A stretch of 64,000 nt of DNA from Alteraurantiacibacter aquimixticola (GCF_004965515.1 NZ_SSHH01000004.1:62001-126000); one strand, 5' to 3'. Counted from the stretch's first letter, positions 8,408 to 16,927 are shown. Notes: generated by a model not told the origin, from the letters alone. Translations and numbers: made by a program.

Positions 8408-9544
8408 ATGCCTAGCGTCGAACTATCCGCTCGCCAGCTTGACTCGCTGCCTCGGCCAGAAACTGGCCTCGTGCGCTATTGGGATACGGTAGTCCGCGGC
8501 CTTGTCGCCCATGTCCGCCCGACAGCGACCACGCTTTACTTTCAGATCGACCAGCGCGGCAAAACCAAGCGCGTCAATCTTGGCCGCTTTCCTACCGTCA
8601 GCGTCAACAAGGCCCGCGATGCCGCGCGCCAACTCGACTACGAGATGCGCTTTGGCAAAGCGAAGGGCTTGGAGCGGCGCGAGATCACGCTGCATGATGC
8701 GCTGAACACCTATCTCGAAACCACCCGCGCCTGCGACCAGCATGTGGCCTACGTGAAGCGCGCATTGGAGGTTCGGCTTGAGGAATGGCTATCGCACCCC
8801 CTCTCCGAGATCACGGGCGCAATGGTGCGCAAGCGTCACCGCGAATTGACAGACGATGGCCCGGTCATGGCGGACGAAACCATGCGCGCGATGCGTGCCG
8901 TATGGAACGCCGCCCGCGACGAGTTTGAGAAGTATGACATACCACCCTGCCCCACCGACATCTTGCGCAAGCGGTCAGGCAAGAAACAGGCGTGGAACAA
9001 TCCGCAGCCGACACGGAACAAACCAATCCACGATCTTGCTGAATGGAGCGAAGCGGTCGAACGGATCGTCAACCCGGTGCATCAAGAGTTCTATCGCTGG
9101 GCATTGCTGACAGGAATGCGCAAGGGCGAGATCGCACGGATGGAATGGGAGCATATCGACCGTGAACGCCGCTTTCTAACGATCCCCAAGACCAAAAGCG
9201 GGCGCGAGCACTACCTGCCGCTCAACGATCACCACTTTGCCATTCTCGACAGGCTGGAAGAACAGGGTCGCTACGTGTTCCCTGACCGCACTGGCCAGAA
9301 GCCTGTCGTCCACCCGCGCCATGACGAGGTGCCCGGCACACTGCATTCCCTGCGCCACACCTGGGCGAGCGTCGCAGCCGAGATTGGAATCCCGGAAGAT
9401 CAAATCGGTCGCATCCTGAACCACAGCAACGGGATGCGCTCTGTAACCAATCGCTACATCCACGTGCATGTCGATAGTATGCGCCCCGTCATGGACGCTG
9501 TAACGGACGAACTGGCCAACCGTTTAAATAATTCGGAGGCTTGA
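8408..9544 (+). CDS. int: tyrosine recombinase / island integrase
   Basis: 378-aa phage-type integrase that would catalyse recombination between the tRNA-Gly att site and the island. Catalytic residues of the C-terminal domain are visible: R238 (LLTGMRKGEI), a lysine near 263 (PKTKSG), H313 and R316 (HSLRHTWAS), H339 (LNHS) and the nucleophile Y350 (TNRYIH). The N-terminus resembles the arm-binding and core-binding domains (TLYFQIDQRGKTKRVNLGRF). ATG at 8408 is preceded by GGAGA at a good distance; the frame is open further upstream through attL, but that part is tRNA read-through. It sits 149 bases from attL, distal to the intact tRNA. Confidence 0.95.
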   Translation: MPSVELSARQLDSLPRPETGLVRYWDTVVRGLVAHVRPTATTLYFQIDQRGKTKRVNLGRFPTVSVNKARDAARQLDYEMRFGKAKGLERREITLHDALNTYLETTRACDQHVAYVKRALEVRLEEWLSHPLSEITGAMVRKRHRELTDDGPVMADETMRAMRAVWNAARDEFEKYDIPPCPTDILRKRSGKKQAWNNPQPTRNKPIHDLAEWSEAVERIVNPVHQEFYRWALLTGMRKGEIARMEWEHIDRERRFLTIPKTKSGREHYLPLNDHHFAILDRLEEQGRYVFPDRTGQKPVVHPRHDEVPGTLHSLRHTWASVAAEIGIPEDQIGRILNHSNGMRSVTNRYIHVHVDSMRPVMDAVTDELANRLNNSEA

Positions 9545-9712
9545 CCAAAGATCAAGTCCTTGAATACACGTTGTATTTGGGCGCAATTCGCCCTATATCG
9601 CGAGAACCACCTTGTCGGGATTTGCCTGCCCCGATGAGTCCGCAAGGAGCAGAGAGGCACACTCTTAACAACGGCTGCTGGAACGGAAACTGTTGTTGTC
9701 TAGGAGTGATCA

Positions 9713-9892
9713 ATGCTGCTCAATACGCGCGATGCCGCCGACTATCTCGGCCTTTCGAGTTCTACCTTAGAACACTGGCGCACCACTGAGCCGATGCGCG
9801 GGCCCGCTTTTGTCCGCCTCGGCCATCAGGTCCGTTACCGGCAATCCGATCTCGACGAGTACGTGAACTCGTCCGTCGTTGAAGCTGCGTAA
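9713..9892 (+). CDS. AlpA/excisionase-like helix-turn-helix protein
   Basis: 59-aa protein with the MerR/AlpA-type winged helix seen in excisionases and prophage activators: LLNTRDAADYLGLSSSTLEH (residues 2-21), then FVRLGHQVRYRQSDLDEYV. The pattern D-A-A-x-Y-L-G-x-S-x-x-T-L-x-x-W and the R-Y-x-x-S-D-L-D-x-Y ending are typical. The AGGAG at 9702-9706 is 6 bases from the ATG. The position between integrase and replication gene suggests control of excision or of the primase/helicase gene. Confidence 0.85.
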   Translation: MLLNTRDAADYLGLSSSTLEHWRTTEPMRGPAFVRLGHQVRYRQSDLDEYVNSSVVEAA

Positions 9893-9895
9893 AAA

Positions 9896-9923
9896 AGGAG
9901 GCGCGGCTCTCGCCACGCCTCCT
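9896..9923 (-). terminator. stem-loop with A/T tract after the AlpA-like gene
   Basis: AGGAGGCG (9896-9903) pairs with CGCCTCCT (9916-9923), 12-base loop. Six A's precede it on the plus strand, so a minus-strand transcript would end in a U tract. It may shield the alpA/int region from antisense transcription. Confidence 0.45.
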
Positions 9924-10014
9924 CGGTGATCGTCTGCTTCTCGCCCGTCGAATTTACGAATTCCACCGCAAGACGACAACCGGAGAGACAGGTGTGAGGC
10001 TGCGGTAAGCGCGC

Positions 10015-12966
10015 ATGTTCACCATAGCCTCTTCCTGGGACCAAAGGCCGATAGCCAAGCGGCTCAAGGTCGACGGCGACCGCATCGTTGCGGACCAGAC
10101 TGTCTGGCCGTCGCGGATGCTTTTTCAGTCTGTGCGCTCCCACGAACTCGACAGCGCGGCCAAAATCTATGCCTTCCTTTGCCACCACGCAGAGCGAGGC
10201 AATGCGCTTATTCCGACTAGCCGGAAAGACGATGCGCCGCTCAACGGCGAGCGGAGGGGCGATGACTTCGAGCGCGTCGCCACCAGCGTCTATGTGTGCG
10301 AGGTCGATGGTGCGCCGTTCCTCGATGGTTACACGCGCGAAAATCTGATCCGCGACCCCGAAGGTGTGCTCGACAAGCACATACGGCACTATCACAACCT
10401 GCCAGAGAAGTACTCTTACGTCGCTGTGCTGTCCTCGTCGGCTGGCTTCTCGAAGGATGGTGAGGCCATCGGCCTCCGCTATCACTTATACTTAGCCCTC
10501 TATCGGCCATACCAGCCGCACGAGATTGACTACATCGACGAGATTCACGGGCGGGTGCTTGGCGAGGCCTGCGACACGAGTATCCGCAACCTTGGTCAAT
10601 TCCTGCTTGTTGCGCCCCCGATCATCGACGGCGGTGATCCGTTTAAACAGCGCATCTTCTACAGCGCGCGGGAGAGTGAACACGTTGCATTCCGCTTCCC
10701 GCCAGAATTCGAGACGCTGGAAAAGGCAGCGACGATGCCAACGCGCGGCACATCTTTCGCGATGCCGCGATTGAATAAGGACGCGTTCGATTCCGAGTCC
10801 TACCGCTCCGAGGCCGTGCAATACTGGGTTGCTCGGACGCGCTGGCACGATCCCAAGATGACTTGGGCGGAAGCTTACCCGCTACTCGTCGCGGAGATGG
10901 AAAGGGTCGGTGCGTCGGCGGACGCATGGAAAAGGCTCGGCGGCGCAGACTTGTCGGAGGCCGCGCGCATGTGGCGGCAGTTCAAGTTCCGCGACAGCGA
11001 CAGGACAGGCTGGTGCTTGCCGCGCTACATCGAACCTGCGGGGTCCGTGGATGAGGCATACGCCGGCATGGAGCGCGAACTAGAGCGCGTCTTAGAGACC
11101 CCCGGCCACCATCTGTTCAAGCTGCCCCTCGGCGTCGGGAAATCGCATCAGATCGTTGAGAAGGCGACGCGAGAAAGCCGCAATACGGTGATCATGGCAC
11201 CGTCCATCGAGCGATGTGAAGAAATGCAAGAGCGACTGAATGCGGAGGAGGAAAAGCGGCGATACCTCGACCAGACTAGCTGGGAAGACTTCGATCCAGA
11301 AAGCGAGGTCGGCGTTCCATTTGAGGTCTGGCGGGGCCGAAGCCAACCCGGAATGTGCGCGCGTCGGGAAGCGGCGGAAGCCGTCTTTGCTGCGGGCGGC
11401 TCCGTTTACAAAGACCTGTGCGGTCACGGTCAGGACATCAAATGTCCCTTCTTCGCCAAGTGCCGCCACGTGCAGCAATATGAGATGATCGGGCATCGCC
11501 GCTGGATTGTCCCGTCGAATACGCTGACGCAGGAGCGGCGCATCGGGAACGAGGCCGAAGTCGTCTTCATCGACGAGGGCATCACCAACCACTTGGCTGG
11601 AGGCACATCGTTCAAGCTTTCCGCCCTTCTCAAACCGCGCCACCCGCGCCTCGATGAACTTAGCAGGCGCGCCCATGCGGCACTTGTCGATGGCGACACG
11701 GAAACGATGTCGCCGCGCGACTTCGGCTTGACCCGGGCCGAGATAGCAGAAGCCCTCGATCTCGAATTGAGTCTGAAACCTGTTGTGATGGTGTCGCCCG
11801 CGATGGATGACGATACTATCATACAGGAGGTCAGCCGCACTTCTGGCCGCTATCATCCCGCCCTATACAGGTTCTGGAAGCAGCTGCTCGCGGAATGCAA
11901 TCTCGACCGCGACTATGTGAACGCGATCCACAAATACTACGCCCGCGACCAAAAGGAATGGAAGGTGCGCGTCGGTTGGCAGGTCGAGGCTGACTTCCTC
12001 AACGATCAGCAGGTGGTCGTATTCTTCGACGCAACGCCGAACGAGATGGCCTTGCGCGCGCATTTCCCAGACCTTGAGACGATCGAGTTCAATGCGCCTA
12101 ACCGTAACGTGCATGTCGCCCAGGTGCTGAACATGAGCGGGCGCAAAAATCAGTTCCTCGCCCGCGAAGAGCGGCAGAAGGAACTCGAACGCGCCTATGC
12201 CAACCGTGAGGGACTGGCGAAATGGCTGAACGGCCAGCCGGGTTACACGGTGTGCATCTTACCGAAAGACGTGCGCGAACTGATCGAGGCCGAGCACGAG
12301 TTTCCGCATGTCGCCTTCGGCCACTACGGGGCCGTGCAGGGACAGGACGAGTGGACTTTCGGCAATGGTGTGACGATGAAAGGCGCGGAGGTCGATTGCT
12401 TGGCGCAATTCGGTCGCTCGGCTCCACCGACATGGGATGTCGAGGCGATTGCGATGGGTCACTTTTGGCGGGGCGAGAAGCTGGTCCGCGTTCCGGTGCC
12501 AGAGTCCGGCATTCCTTGGTACGATCAGCGCGAGAAGGCGATTGCGGAAGGGTATGCAGGTTATGAGCTGCGCCACCCTGACGAACGCGCGGATTCCGTC
12601 GCGCGCGACATCTGGCACGCATCGCAGTTACAGGCCTTCGGACGCGGGCGGGCGACGAGGCGCAGTAAACCGCTGCGCGTGTTCATCGGTCACTTCCTCG
12701 CGCTCGATGTAGAGGTGGCGGAGGCTCTAGAGGAGCGCGAATTGATGGCGCGCTGCGGTGATGTTCTGCTGCTGTCGCCGCCAGAGATCGAGCGGGTGTT
12801 CGGTTATAGCGGGCGGTTCGTCGAGCGTGTGAAGCGGGCAGCGAACGTCAAATACTGGGTGCGTGAGGGGCAGACACAGCCATATCGGGCGTGGGTCCGT
12901 GAGGACGGTGATCTCGATGCGGCTATGGTGGAGATAGGCGCGTTGCGGTGGGAGAAGAGGTGCTAA
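10015..12966 (+). CDS. putative primase-helicase with Fe-S cysteine cluster (island replication protein)
   Basis: 983-aa protein, probably two modules. Residues ~90-240 hold E96-x-D98 (VYVCEVDG), SSSAGF (140-145) and RYHLYL (155-160), which resembles the acidic and S/H motifs of archaeo-eukaryotic primases; this is tentative. Residues ~345-900 look like a superfamily 2 helicase of XPD/DinG type: Walker A PLGVGKSH (K376), cysteines C448, C469, C477 and C483 between Walker A and B as in Fe-S helicases, then VVFIDEGI (D520, E521) and VVFFDATPNE. The C-terminal QAFGRGRATR could be the arginine-rich motif VI. Position after alpA fits autonomous island replication. The start has no clear ribosome binding site and could lie downstream. 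Confidence 0.7.
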   Translation: MFTIASSWDQRPIAKRLKVDGDRIVADQTVWPSRMLFQSVRSHELDSAAKIYAFLCHHAERGNALIPTSRKDDAPLNGERRGDDFERVATSVYVCEVDGAPFLDGYTRENLIRDPEGVLDKHIRHYHNLPEKYSYVAVLSSSAGFSKDGEAIGLRYHLYLALYRPYQPHEIDYIDEIHGRVLGEACDTSIRNLGQFLLVAPPIIDGGDPFKQRIFYSARESEHVAFRFPPEFETLEKAATMPTRGTSFAMPRLNKDAFDSESYRSEAVQYWVARTRWHDPKMTWAEAYPLLVAEMERVGASADAWKRLGGADLSEAARMWRQFKFRDSDRTGWCLPRYIEPAGSVDEAYAGMERELERVLETPGHHLFKLPLGVGKSHQIVEKATRESRNTVIMAPSIERCEEMQERLNAEEEKRRYLDQTSWEDFDPESEVGVPFEVWRGRSQPGMCARREAAEAVFAAGGSVYKDLCGHGQDIKCPFFAKCRHVQQYEMIGHRRWIVPSNTLTQERRIGNEAEVVFIDEGITNHLAGGTSFKLSALLKPRHPRLDELSRRAHAALVDGDTETMSPRDFGLTRAEIAEALDLELSLKPVVMVSPAMDDDTIIQEVSRTSGRYHPALYRFWKQLLAECNLDRDYVNAIHKYYARDQKEWKVRVGWQVEADFLNDQQVVVFFDATPNEMALRAHFPDLETIEFNAPNRNVHVAQVLNMSGRKNQFLAREERQKELERAYANREGLAKWLNGQPGYTVCILPKDVRELIEAEHEFPHVAFGHYGAVQGQDEWTFGNGVTMKGAEVDCLAQFGRSAPPTWDVEAIAMGHFWRGEKLVRVPVPESGIPWYDQREKAIAEGYAGYELRHPDERADSVARDIWHASQLQAFGRGRATRRSKPLRVFIGHFLALDVEVAEALEERELMARCGDVLLLSPPEIERVFGYSGRFVERVKRAANVKYWVREGQTQPYRAWVREDGDLDAAMVEIGALRWEKRC

Positions 12967-13031
12967 CCAGATGGACCGGCAGTCAAGTGAGCCCAGGTGA
13001 TCAAATCGCGAATTTCGCCCCCTGGGAGACC

Positions 13032-13208
13032 TTACCAGCGATCAACTTCAATCCCCGCATCGCACCCCGGGCAGTATATGACGTCCTCAAGTTCACTGCC
13101 AACAACCCTACTCTGAATTTCAGAGTTTCTGAACGTGAATATTGCGCCGCAGAAGAAACAAGATTCTTTCCGCTCGACATCGTTCACGTTTCCAACGATT
13201 TTTGCCAT
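13032..13208 (-). CDS. zinc-ribbon microprotein
   Basis: 58-aa protein with two CxxC pairs, ESCFFCGAIF and IYCPGCDAGI, separated by about 25 residues, the layout of a zinc ribbon. The start at 13208 (MAKIVGNVND) has GGAGG four bases upstream; an earlier in-frame ATG has none. It is transcribed against the primase/helicase gene and away from the palindrome-rich region at 13264-13399. Function unknown; it could be a small regulator. Confidence 0.6.
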   Translation of the reverse strand: MAKIVGNVNDVERKESCFFCGAIFTFRNSEIQSRVVGSELEDVIYCPGCDAGIEVDRW

Positions 13209-13263
13209 GCGACCTCCATCCATTTGAATTCAAGACGCGGCGGGTCGCGAGCTGAGGTATCTC

Positions 13264-13399
13264 AGATGTCCCGCAGTTCGTATATATAACGTATAATATA
13301 CAAAGTGCGGAACATCTCGACCACACCGCCACCGTTCCATCCGCGCGAGCAAACTCCCGTGCGCGGATCGTCAGCAGGTGCATTAGTGTAACCATACAC
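13264..13399. promoter_or_regulatory. nested palindromes upstream of the serine recombinase (possible res site or operator)
   Basis: AGATGTcCCGCA (13264-13275) mirrors TGCGGaACATCT (13306-13317) with one mismatch. Inside it GTATAT (13280-13285) mirrors ATATAC (13296-13301) around an AT-rich centre. A second perfect palindrome, GTGTA-acca-TACAC, lies at 13386-13399. The 299 bases between the zinc-ribbon and recombinase genes hold nothing else recognisable. Multi-subsite palindromes beside a serine recombinase fit a resolution site; a divergent promoter with operators is the alternative. Confidence 0.5.
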
Positions 13400-13522
13400 C
13401 TTGTATGCCCCTGATTACCGTATACCGCTGACGAGCGCGCGGAACTTCCTCGAATCTGCGGTTGAGCAGCCCCGCAGCGCCGTCCACGTTCAGCATCAAC
13501 GAACGATGTTGCAGGACATGCC

Positions 13523-14188
13523 ATGAGTTATGCTGTCGGATACCTCCGCGTTTCCACCGGTCGCCAAACGCTCGGGATCGAAGCCCAGCGGCGCGCCGTG
13601 GACCACTTCGCACACCAGCACGGCTACAACCTGATCGGTGACAGATATTACGAGGAGGTCGAGTCAGGGTCGCGCGACGACCGCCCGGAGCTTGCCCGCG
13701 CTCTCGATCTCTGCCGCGTTTATGGTGCCACCCTCATCGTTGCCCGCCTCGACCGCCTTTCGCGCGACGCTGCCTTTCTGCTCGCCTTGCGCAAGGAGAA
13801 CATTGCCATCCGGTTTGTCGATCTGCCCAGTGCGGACGAGTTCATCATCGGCATCCTTGCCGTTGTCGCGGAGCATGAGCGTCGCCTGATCAGCCAGCGC
13901 ACCAAGGAAGCCTTGGCCGTGAAGAAGGCGCAGGGGATCAAGCTTGGTGGTCATCGCGGTGGCACGATCAGTCCAAAGGCCAGCGAACGATCAGCAGCGG
14001 TCAGGACAGCAAAGGCAGTGAAGCGCGCCCGTGTAACTCTTGGCCAAGTGAAAGGCTGGCAGACCATGCCGACAGCGCAGATCGCCCACCGCCTGAACGC
14101 AATGGGCATCCCGACTGCATCAGGCCGCGGCGAGTGGACTTATGAAAAGGTCCGTGCCGCCATCAACCATTTGGAGAAAGCAGCATGA
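13523..14188 (+). CDS. serine recombinase (resolvase/invertase family)
   Basis: 221-aa small serine recombinase. The catalytic serine is in VGYLRVSTGRQ (about S12), followed by the resolvase landmarks EEVESGSRDDRPEL, LIVARLDRLSRDAAFLL and VVAEHERRLISQRTKEAL; the E-helix dimer region and a C-terminal helix-turn-helix (TMPTAQIAHRLNAMGIPT) follow. It probably acts on the palindromic DNA about 200 bases upstream, resolving multimers or inverting a segment. Because the island already has a tyrosine integrase, a role in resolution is more likely than in integration. Confidence 0.93.
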   Translation: MSYAVGYLRVSTGRQTLGIEAQRRAVDHFAHQHGYNLIGDRYYEEVESGSRDDRPELARALDLCRVYGATLIVARLDRLSRDAAFLLALRKENIAIRFVDLPSADEFIIGILAVVAEHERRLISQRTKEALAVKKAQGIKLGGHRGGTISPKASERSAAVRTAKAVKRARVTLGQVKGWQTMPTAQIAHRLNAMGIPTASGRGEWTYEKVRAAINHLEKAA

Positions 14189-14209
14189 GCATCGGTGGGA
14201 ATCCTGAAT

Positions 14210-14581
14210 CTATTCGATCTGGTCGTTCGTGGTGTCGCTGCCGTTGCCATCTGACAAAAGATTGGGCTTCTGAGTGCCTATTCGGCCCGTAGCATGCTCG
14301 ATATCTCTTACTTTGAGGGAAATGTCTTGAAGTCGCTCGTTAAAACTACTCTGCACCGCGAAGACAGTAGCTTGTGTTTCTTTCATCGCTTCATATTTCA
14401 CATCGGACTTGAGCGCGGTCATCCCTATTTCTAGACGCCGAACGTCTTCTCCCAATTTGGCAACTGCTGTGGCAATTTCCTTTTGGGCCGTTTGGAGTGC
14501 TTTGACATTTTCAATCAACTTCAGGTGGTCAGTTATCTCCTCGGCAAGTTCAGCTGCCTGCTTTCGGCTAAAAAATGCCAT
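14210..14581 (-). CDS. coiled-coil protein coupled to the L7/L12-like gene
   Basis: 123-aa hydrophilic protein of no recognised family. Residues ~5-100 are predicted helical with heptad-like spacing (AELAEEITDHLKLIENVKAL, IATAVAKLGEDVRRLEIGM, FNERLQDISLKVRDIEHAT); the tail is polar (LLSDGNGSDTTNDQIE). There are no cysteines or membrane segments. Its ATG shares one base with the stop of the L7/L12-like gene (TGATG), so translation is almost certainly coupled and the products may bind each other. Composition is less GC-rich than the core genome. Confidence 0.72.
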   Translation of the reverse strand: MAFFSRKQAAELAEEITDHLKLIENVKALQTAQKEIATAVAKLGEDVRRLEIGMTALKSDVKYEAMKETQATVFAVQSSFNERLQDISLKVRDIEHATGRIGTQKPNLLSDGNGSDTTNDQIE

Positions 14582-15108
14582 CAGCTGGCCTCCATAACAG
14601 GCGCAAGCGTATTTCGGACGAAAGCGATATGATGGTCTGGTTGATCTAAGAGTGCCTCTTGAAGTTTTTGCGCAACAATCTTCGCAAACTCCTTTAGCTC
14701 GATGTCAGCGCTAGCTGCGCTACTCTCAAGCTCAACCGTAGCACCACTACCTTCCAGCTTTTTCTTTATCTTCTCGGCTCCAGCCTTATCCACGCCCTCC
14801 ATCAGCGTCTTCGGTGCGCCTTCGACAAGCGCCATGGCTTCTCTCAAGGAGAGACCGGTGATGGCACGAACCTCCTTTATGACCTGTATTCGCTTCCCGC
14901 CGTCGCCGGTTAAAATGACGTCAAACTCGTCTTTTTCCTCTATCGCGTAACCACCCCCGGCAGCGGGGCCAGCGCCAGCAACAACTGCCACAGCGCTTGC
15001 ACCCCACTCTTCTTCAAGTGCTTTTGCCAATTCAGCCGCTTCCATCACAGTCAACTTCCTCAAGTCAGACTCTTCTTCGAGGGACTTTGTCGATTTCGGG
15101 TCAGCCAT
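14581..15108 (-). CDS. ribosomal protein L7/L12-like protein with extended C-terminus
   Basis: 175-aa protein clearly related to the ribosomal stalk protein bL12. Residues ~15-40 ([20 protein letters not shown]) match the dimerising N-terminal domain; residues 40-57 form an Ala/Gly hinge; residues 58-128 match the C-terminal factor-binding domain ([30 protein letters not shown], then [20 protein letters not shown]). A further ~45 residues beyond normal bL12 are unique ([20 protein letters not shown]). The usual EAKDLVE is EAMALVE, so one conserved lysine is lost. It is in a mobile island without rplJ or rpoB, so it is not the housekeeping gene. A role in modifying host translation, or an L12-like domain recruited for something else, is inferred. 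Confidence 0.85.
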   Translation of the reverse strand: MADPKSTKSLEEESDLRKLTVMEAAELAKALEEEWGASAVAVVAGAGPAAGGGYAIEEKDEFDVILTGDGGKRIQVIKEVRAITGLSLREAMALVEGAPKTLMEGVDKAGAEKIKKKLEGSGATVELESSAASADIELKEFAKIVAQKLQEALLDQPDHHIAFVRNTLAPVMEAS

Positions 15109-15221
15109 AAGCTCCGCTCTTCCTTCTGCTTCTGACCCTACATATCAGTGATCTACGACTTCTAAAATAGCGGTAACACCCACCCCGTAGCAGGCACCAT
15201 GACATGGCGAAAGGACACGCC

Positions 15222-15455
15222 ATGTTTCGACCATTCCGCCATGCCCCGCCCGAAAAGGCGACATTCAACGCCCGCATATCTGATCCGCAGGTAGCGTCCC
15301 GGTTACAGGCCCACGGCCTGCCCGTCCGTCGCGCCAGCTACGCCGAAGGCACGCCGCAGTGTGTCCTGATCGAGTGGCGGCGCGCGCCGACCGATCACGA
15401 GCGCAACTTTGCCGAACGGATGGTGCCAGAGCGTTCGCTGTCACATGCCGTCTGA
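15222..15455 (+). CDS. small protein with one 'AGLPV-type' module
   Basis: 77-aa protein of unknown family. Residues ~15-65 form one copy of a module that occurs twice in the next gene: a helix (DPQVASRLQAHGLPVRRAS), a short strand (CVLIEWRRAP) and the end motif TDHERNFAERM. Start chosen at 15222 because GAAAGGA lies 6 bases upstream; an ATG at 15204 has no such site. It overlaps the next gene by 11 bases. Confidence 0.6.
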   Translation: MFRPFRHAPPEKATFNARISDPQVASRLQAHGLPVRRASYAEGTPQCVLIEWRRAPTDHERNFAERMVPERSLSHAV

Positions 15456-16233
15456 ACGCTGGGGCGATACCGAACCCGCACCCGACTTCGAGGAAGCACT
15501 GCGCAAGGCCGGCCTTCCCGTCACCTCATGCGTTCGGCAGCGGCACGAGCCTTATTGGGTCCGCACCGTTTACACGCGCAGGTTGAACCTCGATGAGCGC
15601 AACCTTGCGGACAAGGTGAAAGCGGCGGTCAAGGACGGCACGTTCGACAAGCTGCTTGCGAAGCTGACCCGCCCACCCAAGCCGAAGCCACTGCACGATG
15701 CCCCAGCCAAGATGCAGGCTGACTTGAAGCGGCTCGCATTGATCAACTCGCCCGCGCAGCCCAGCAAGTGGGATAACTCGGAAAGCGTTCCCGAGCTGGC
15801 GGAGGAAATGCGCAAGGCAGGCCTGCCTGTGGACTGGTGCGAGCGCATGACAAGGCCGCCGCACTGGATACGGACGCACTTCACGCGGGAGCCAACGGCT
15901 AGCGAGCGGAACAAATCCTATGCGATCCGCCACAAGGCGAGGAACGGGAACCTACCGCCAGACAAGCCTGCTCCGATCAAGAAGACGAAACCACCCGTAG
16001 CCCTGCCACCAGTCACGCTCACCGAGAACTACTCCGGGACCAATGTCGAAATGCTCGCAGCCGCCGTGATCGAAACGGCGGTGAAGGATGCTAAATTAGG
16101 CGACGAAGAAGCGATCCGCTTCCTCTGCGCCCCTGATGGCCCATGGGCGACCTCACGCGATACATGGGCCATCGTCGCGGGCATCGACACAGACCTTCTG
16201 CACGAATGGTCGCTCAGTTCGTTCGCCGCGTAG
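15445..16233 (+). CDS. protein with two 'AGLPV' modules, unknown function
   Basis: 262-aa protein. Two copies of a ~50-residue module are visible: residues ~13-60 (EALRKAGLPVTSCVRQ, then PYWVRTVYTRRLNLDERNLA) and ~115-165 (EEMRKAGLPVDWCERM, then PHWIRTHFTREPTASERNKS). Each contains a Cys, a P-x-W-x-R-T segment and a final ERN. A Pro/Lys-rich linker (PAPIKKTKPPVALPPV) leads to a helical C-terminal domain ending with CAPDGPWATSRDTW. No known family recognised. Conserved Trp/Arg residues suggest a nucleic-acid or protein binding repeat. Cotranscribed with the single-module gene before it. Confidence 0.65.
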   Translation: MPSERWGDTEPAPDFEEALRKAGLPVTSCVRQRHEPYWVRTVYTRRLNLDERNLADKVKAAVKDGTFDKLLAKLTRPPKPKPLHDAPAKMQADLKRLALINSPAQPSKWDNSESVPELAEEMRKAGLPVDWCERMTRPPHWIRTHFTREPTASERNKSYAIRHKARNGNLPPDKPAPIKKTKPPVALPPVTLTENYSGTNVEMLAAAVIETAVKDAKLGDEEAIRFLCAPDGPWATSRDTWAIVAGIDTDLLHEWSLSSFAA

Positions 16234-16378
16234 AACGCCGCGCTCTTTCTTTCATATCGGTTGGGAAGCACCCCCGCGCCGTCCACGATCAGGTCTGAAG
16301 CGAGGCCGACCCTCGCATAACCCAGGCCGGGGTTCACGAGACATCTACTTCCTCGGCCAGTGAATTGGAGACGTCCAA

Positions 16379-16927
16379 ATGGCCGAGGAAACCAAGCCCA
16401 GCCTGACCCAAATACTCGACGAGTTCGATGCGGAAACCGAGCGCATCAAGCTCCAGACCGAGAACGATGAACTCCGGCGCAAGCTGGAGAAGATCGAACG
16501 CAACCGCGACGATATCCTGATGGAAAAGCGCGTGCTTGAAGGCAAGCACGGCAAGGCCCTGCGCGGGACCGAAACCGAACTCCATATCAGCAAGACCGAC
16601 ATGCTCGACCCGATGAAATATCGGGCGATGAAGGAATTGGCGGCACGGCAAGGGCGGCAGCTTCGCGTGGTCGATGAAGAAGGCGAGGAGAAGAAGGTTT
16701 CGCCGGTCAAGTTCGTGGACGATCCCGACCGCGGCCTACTCTACGCCAACCGCCGCCTGATGCGGGAACTCGGTATCGCCCGGCTCAACCAGATCGCCGC
16801 CGAACGAAACCGCCAGCTTCAATTCTACGGCTCTGTCGATGACCTGCCGGAATACCTTCACCAGAAGCACTTCGAGCTGGCCACTGGCAAGGACCGCGAC
16901 GCGCGGTTGGAGGTCCCCAATGGCTGA
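16379..16927 (+). CDS. hypothetical protein with N-terminal coiled coil
   Basis: 182-aa hydrophilic protein. Residues ~8-60 are a strong coiled coil (FDAETERIKLQTENDELRRK); the rest includes MLDPMKYRAMKELAARQGRQ and DRGLLYANRRLMRELG. No family recognised. GGAG lies 8 bases before the ATG. It is the first of a closely overlapping set running through the terminase genes (8-base overlap with the next), so a role in DNA packaging or phage interference is plausible from context only. Confidence 0.65.
   Translation: MAEETKPSLTQILDEFDAETERIKLQTENDELRRKLEKIERNRDDILMEKRVLEGKHGKALRGTETELHISKTDMLDPMKYRAMKELAARQGRQLRVVDEEGEEKKVSPVKFVDDPDRGLLYANRRLMRELGIARLNQIAAERNRQLQFYGSVDDLPEYLHQKHFELATGKDRDARLEVPNG

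Noticed and set aside
14581-15108. Housekeeping rplL
   Set aside because: It lies inside an integrated island without rplJ or rpoB, has a 45-residue extension and a diverged helix, so it is a paralog.
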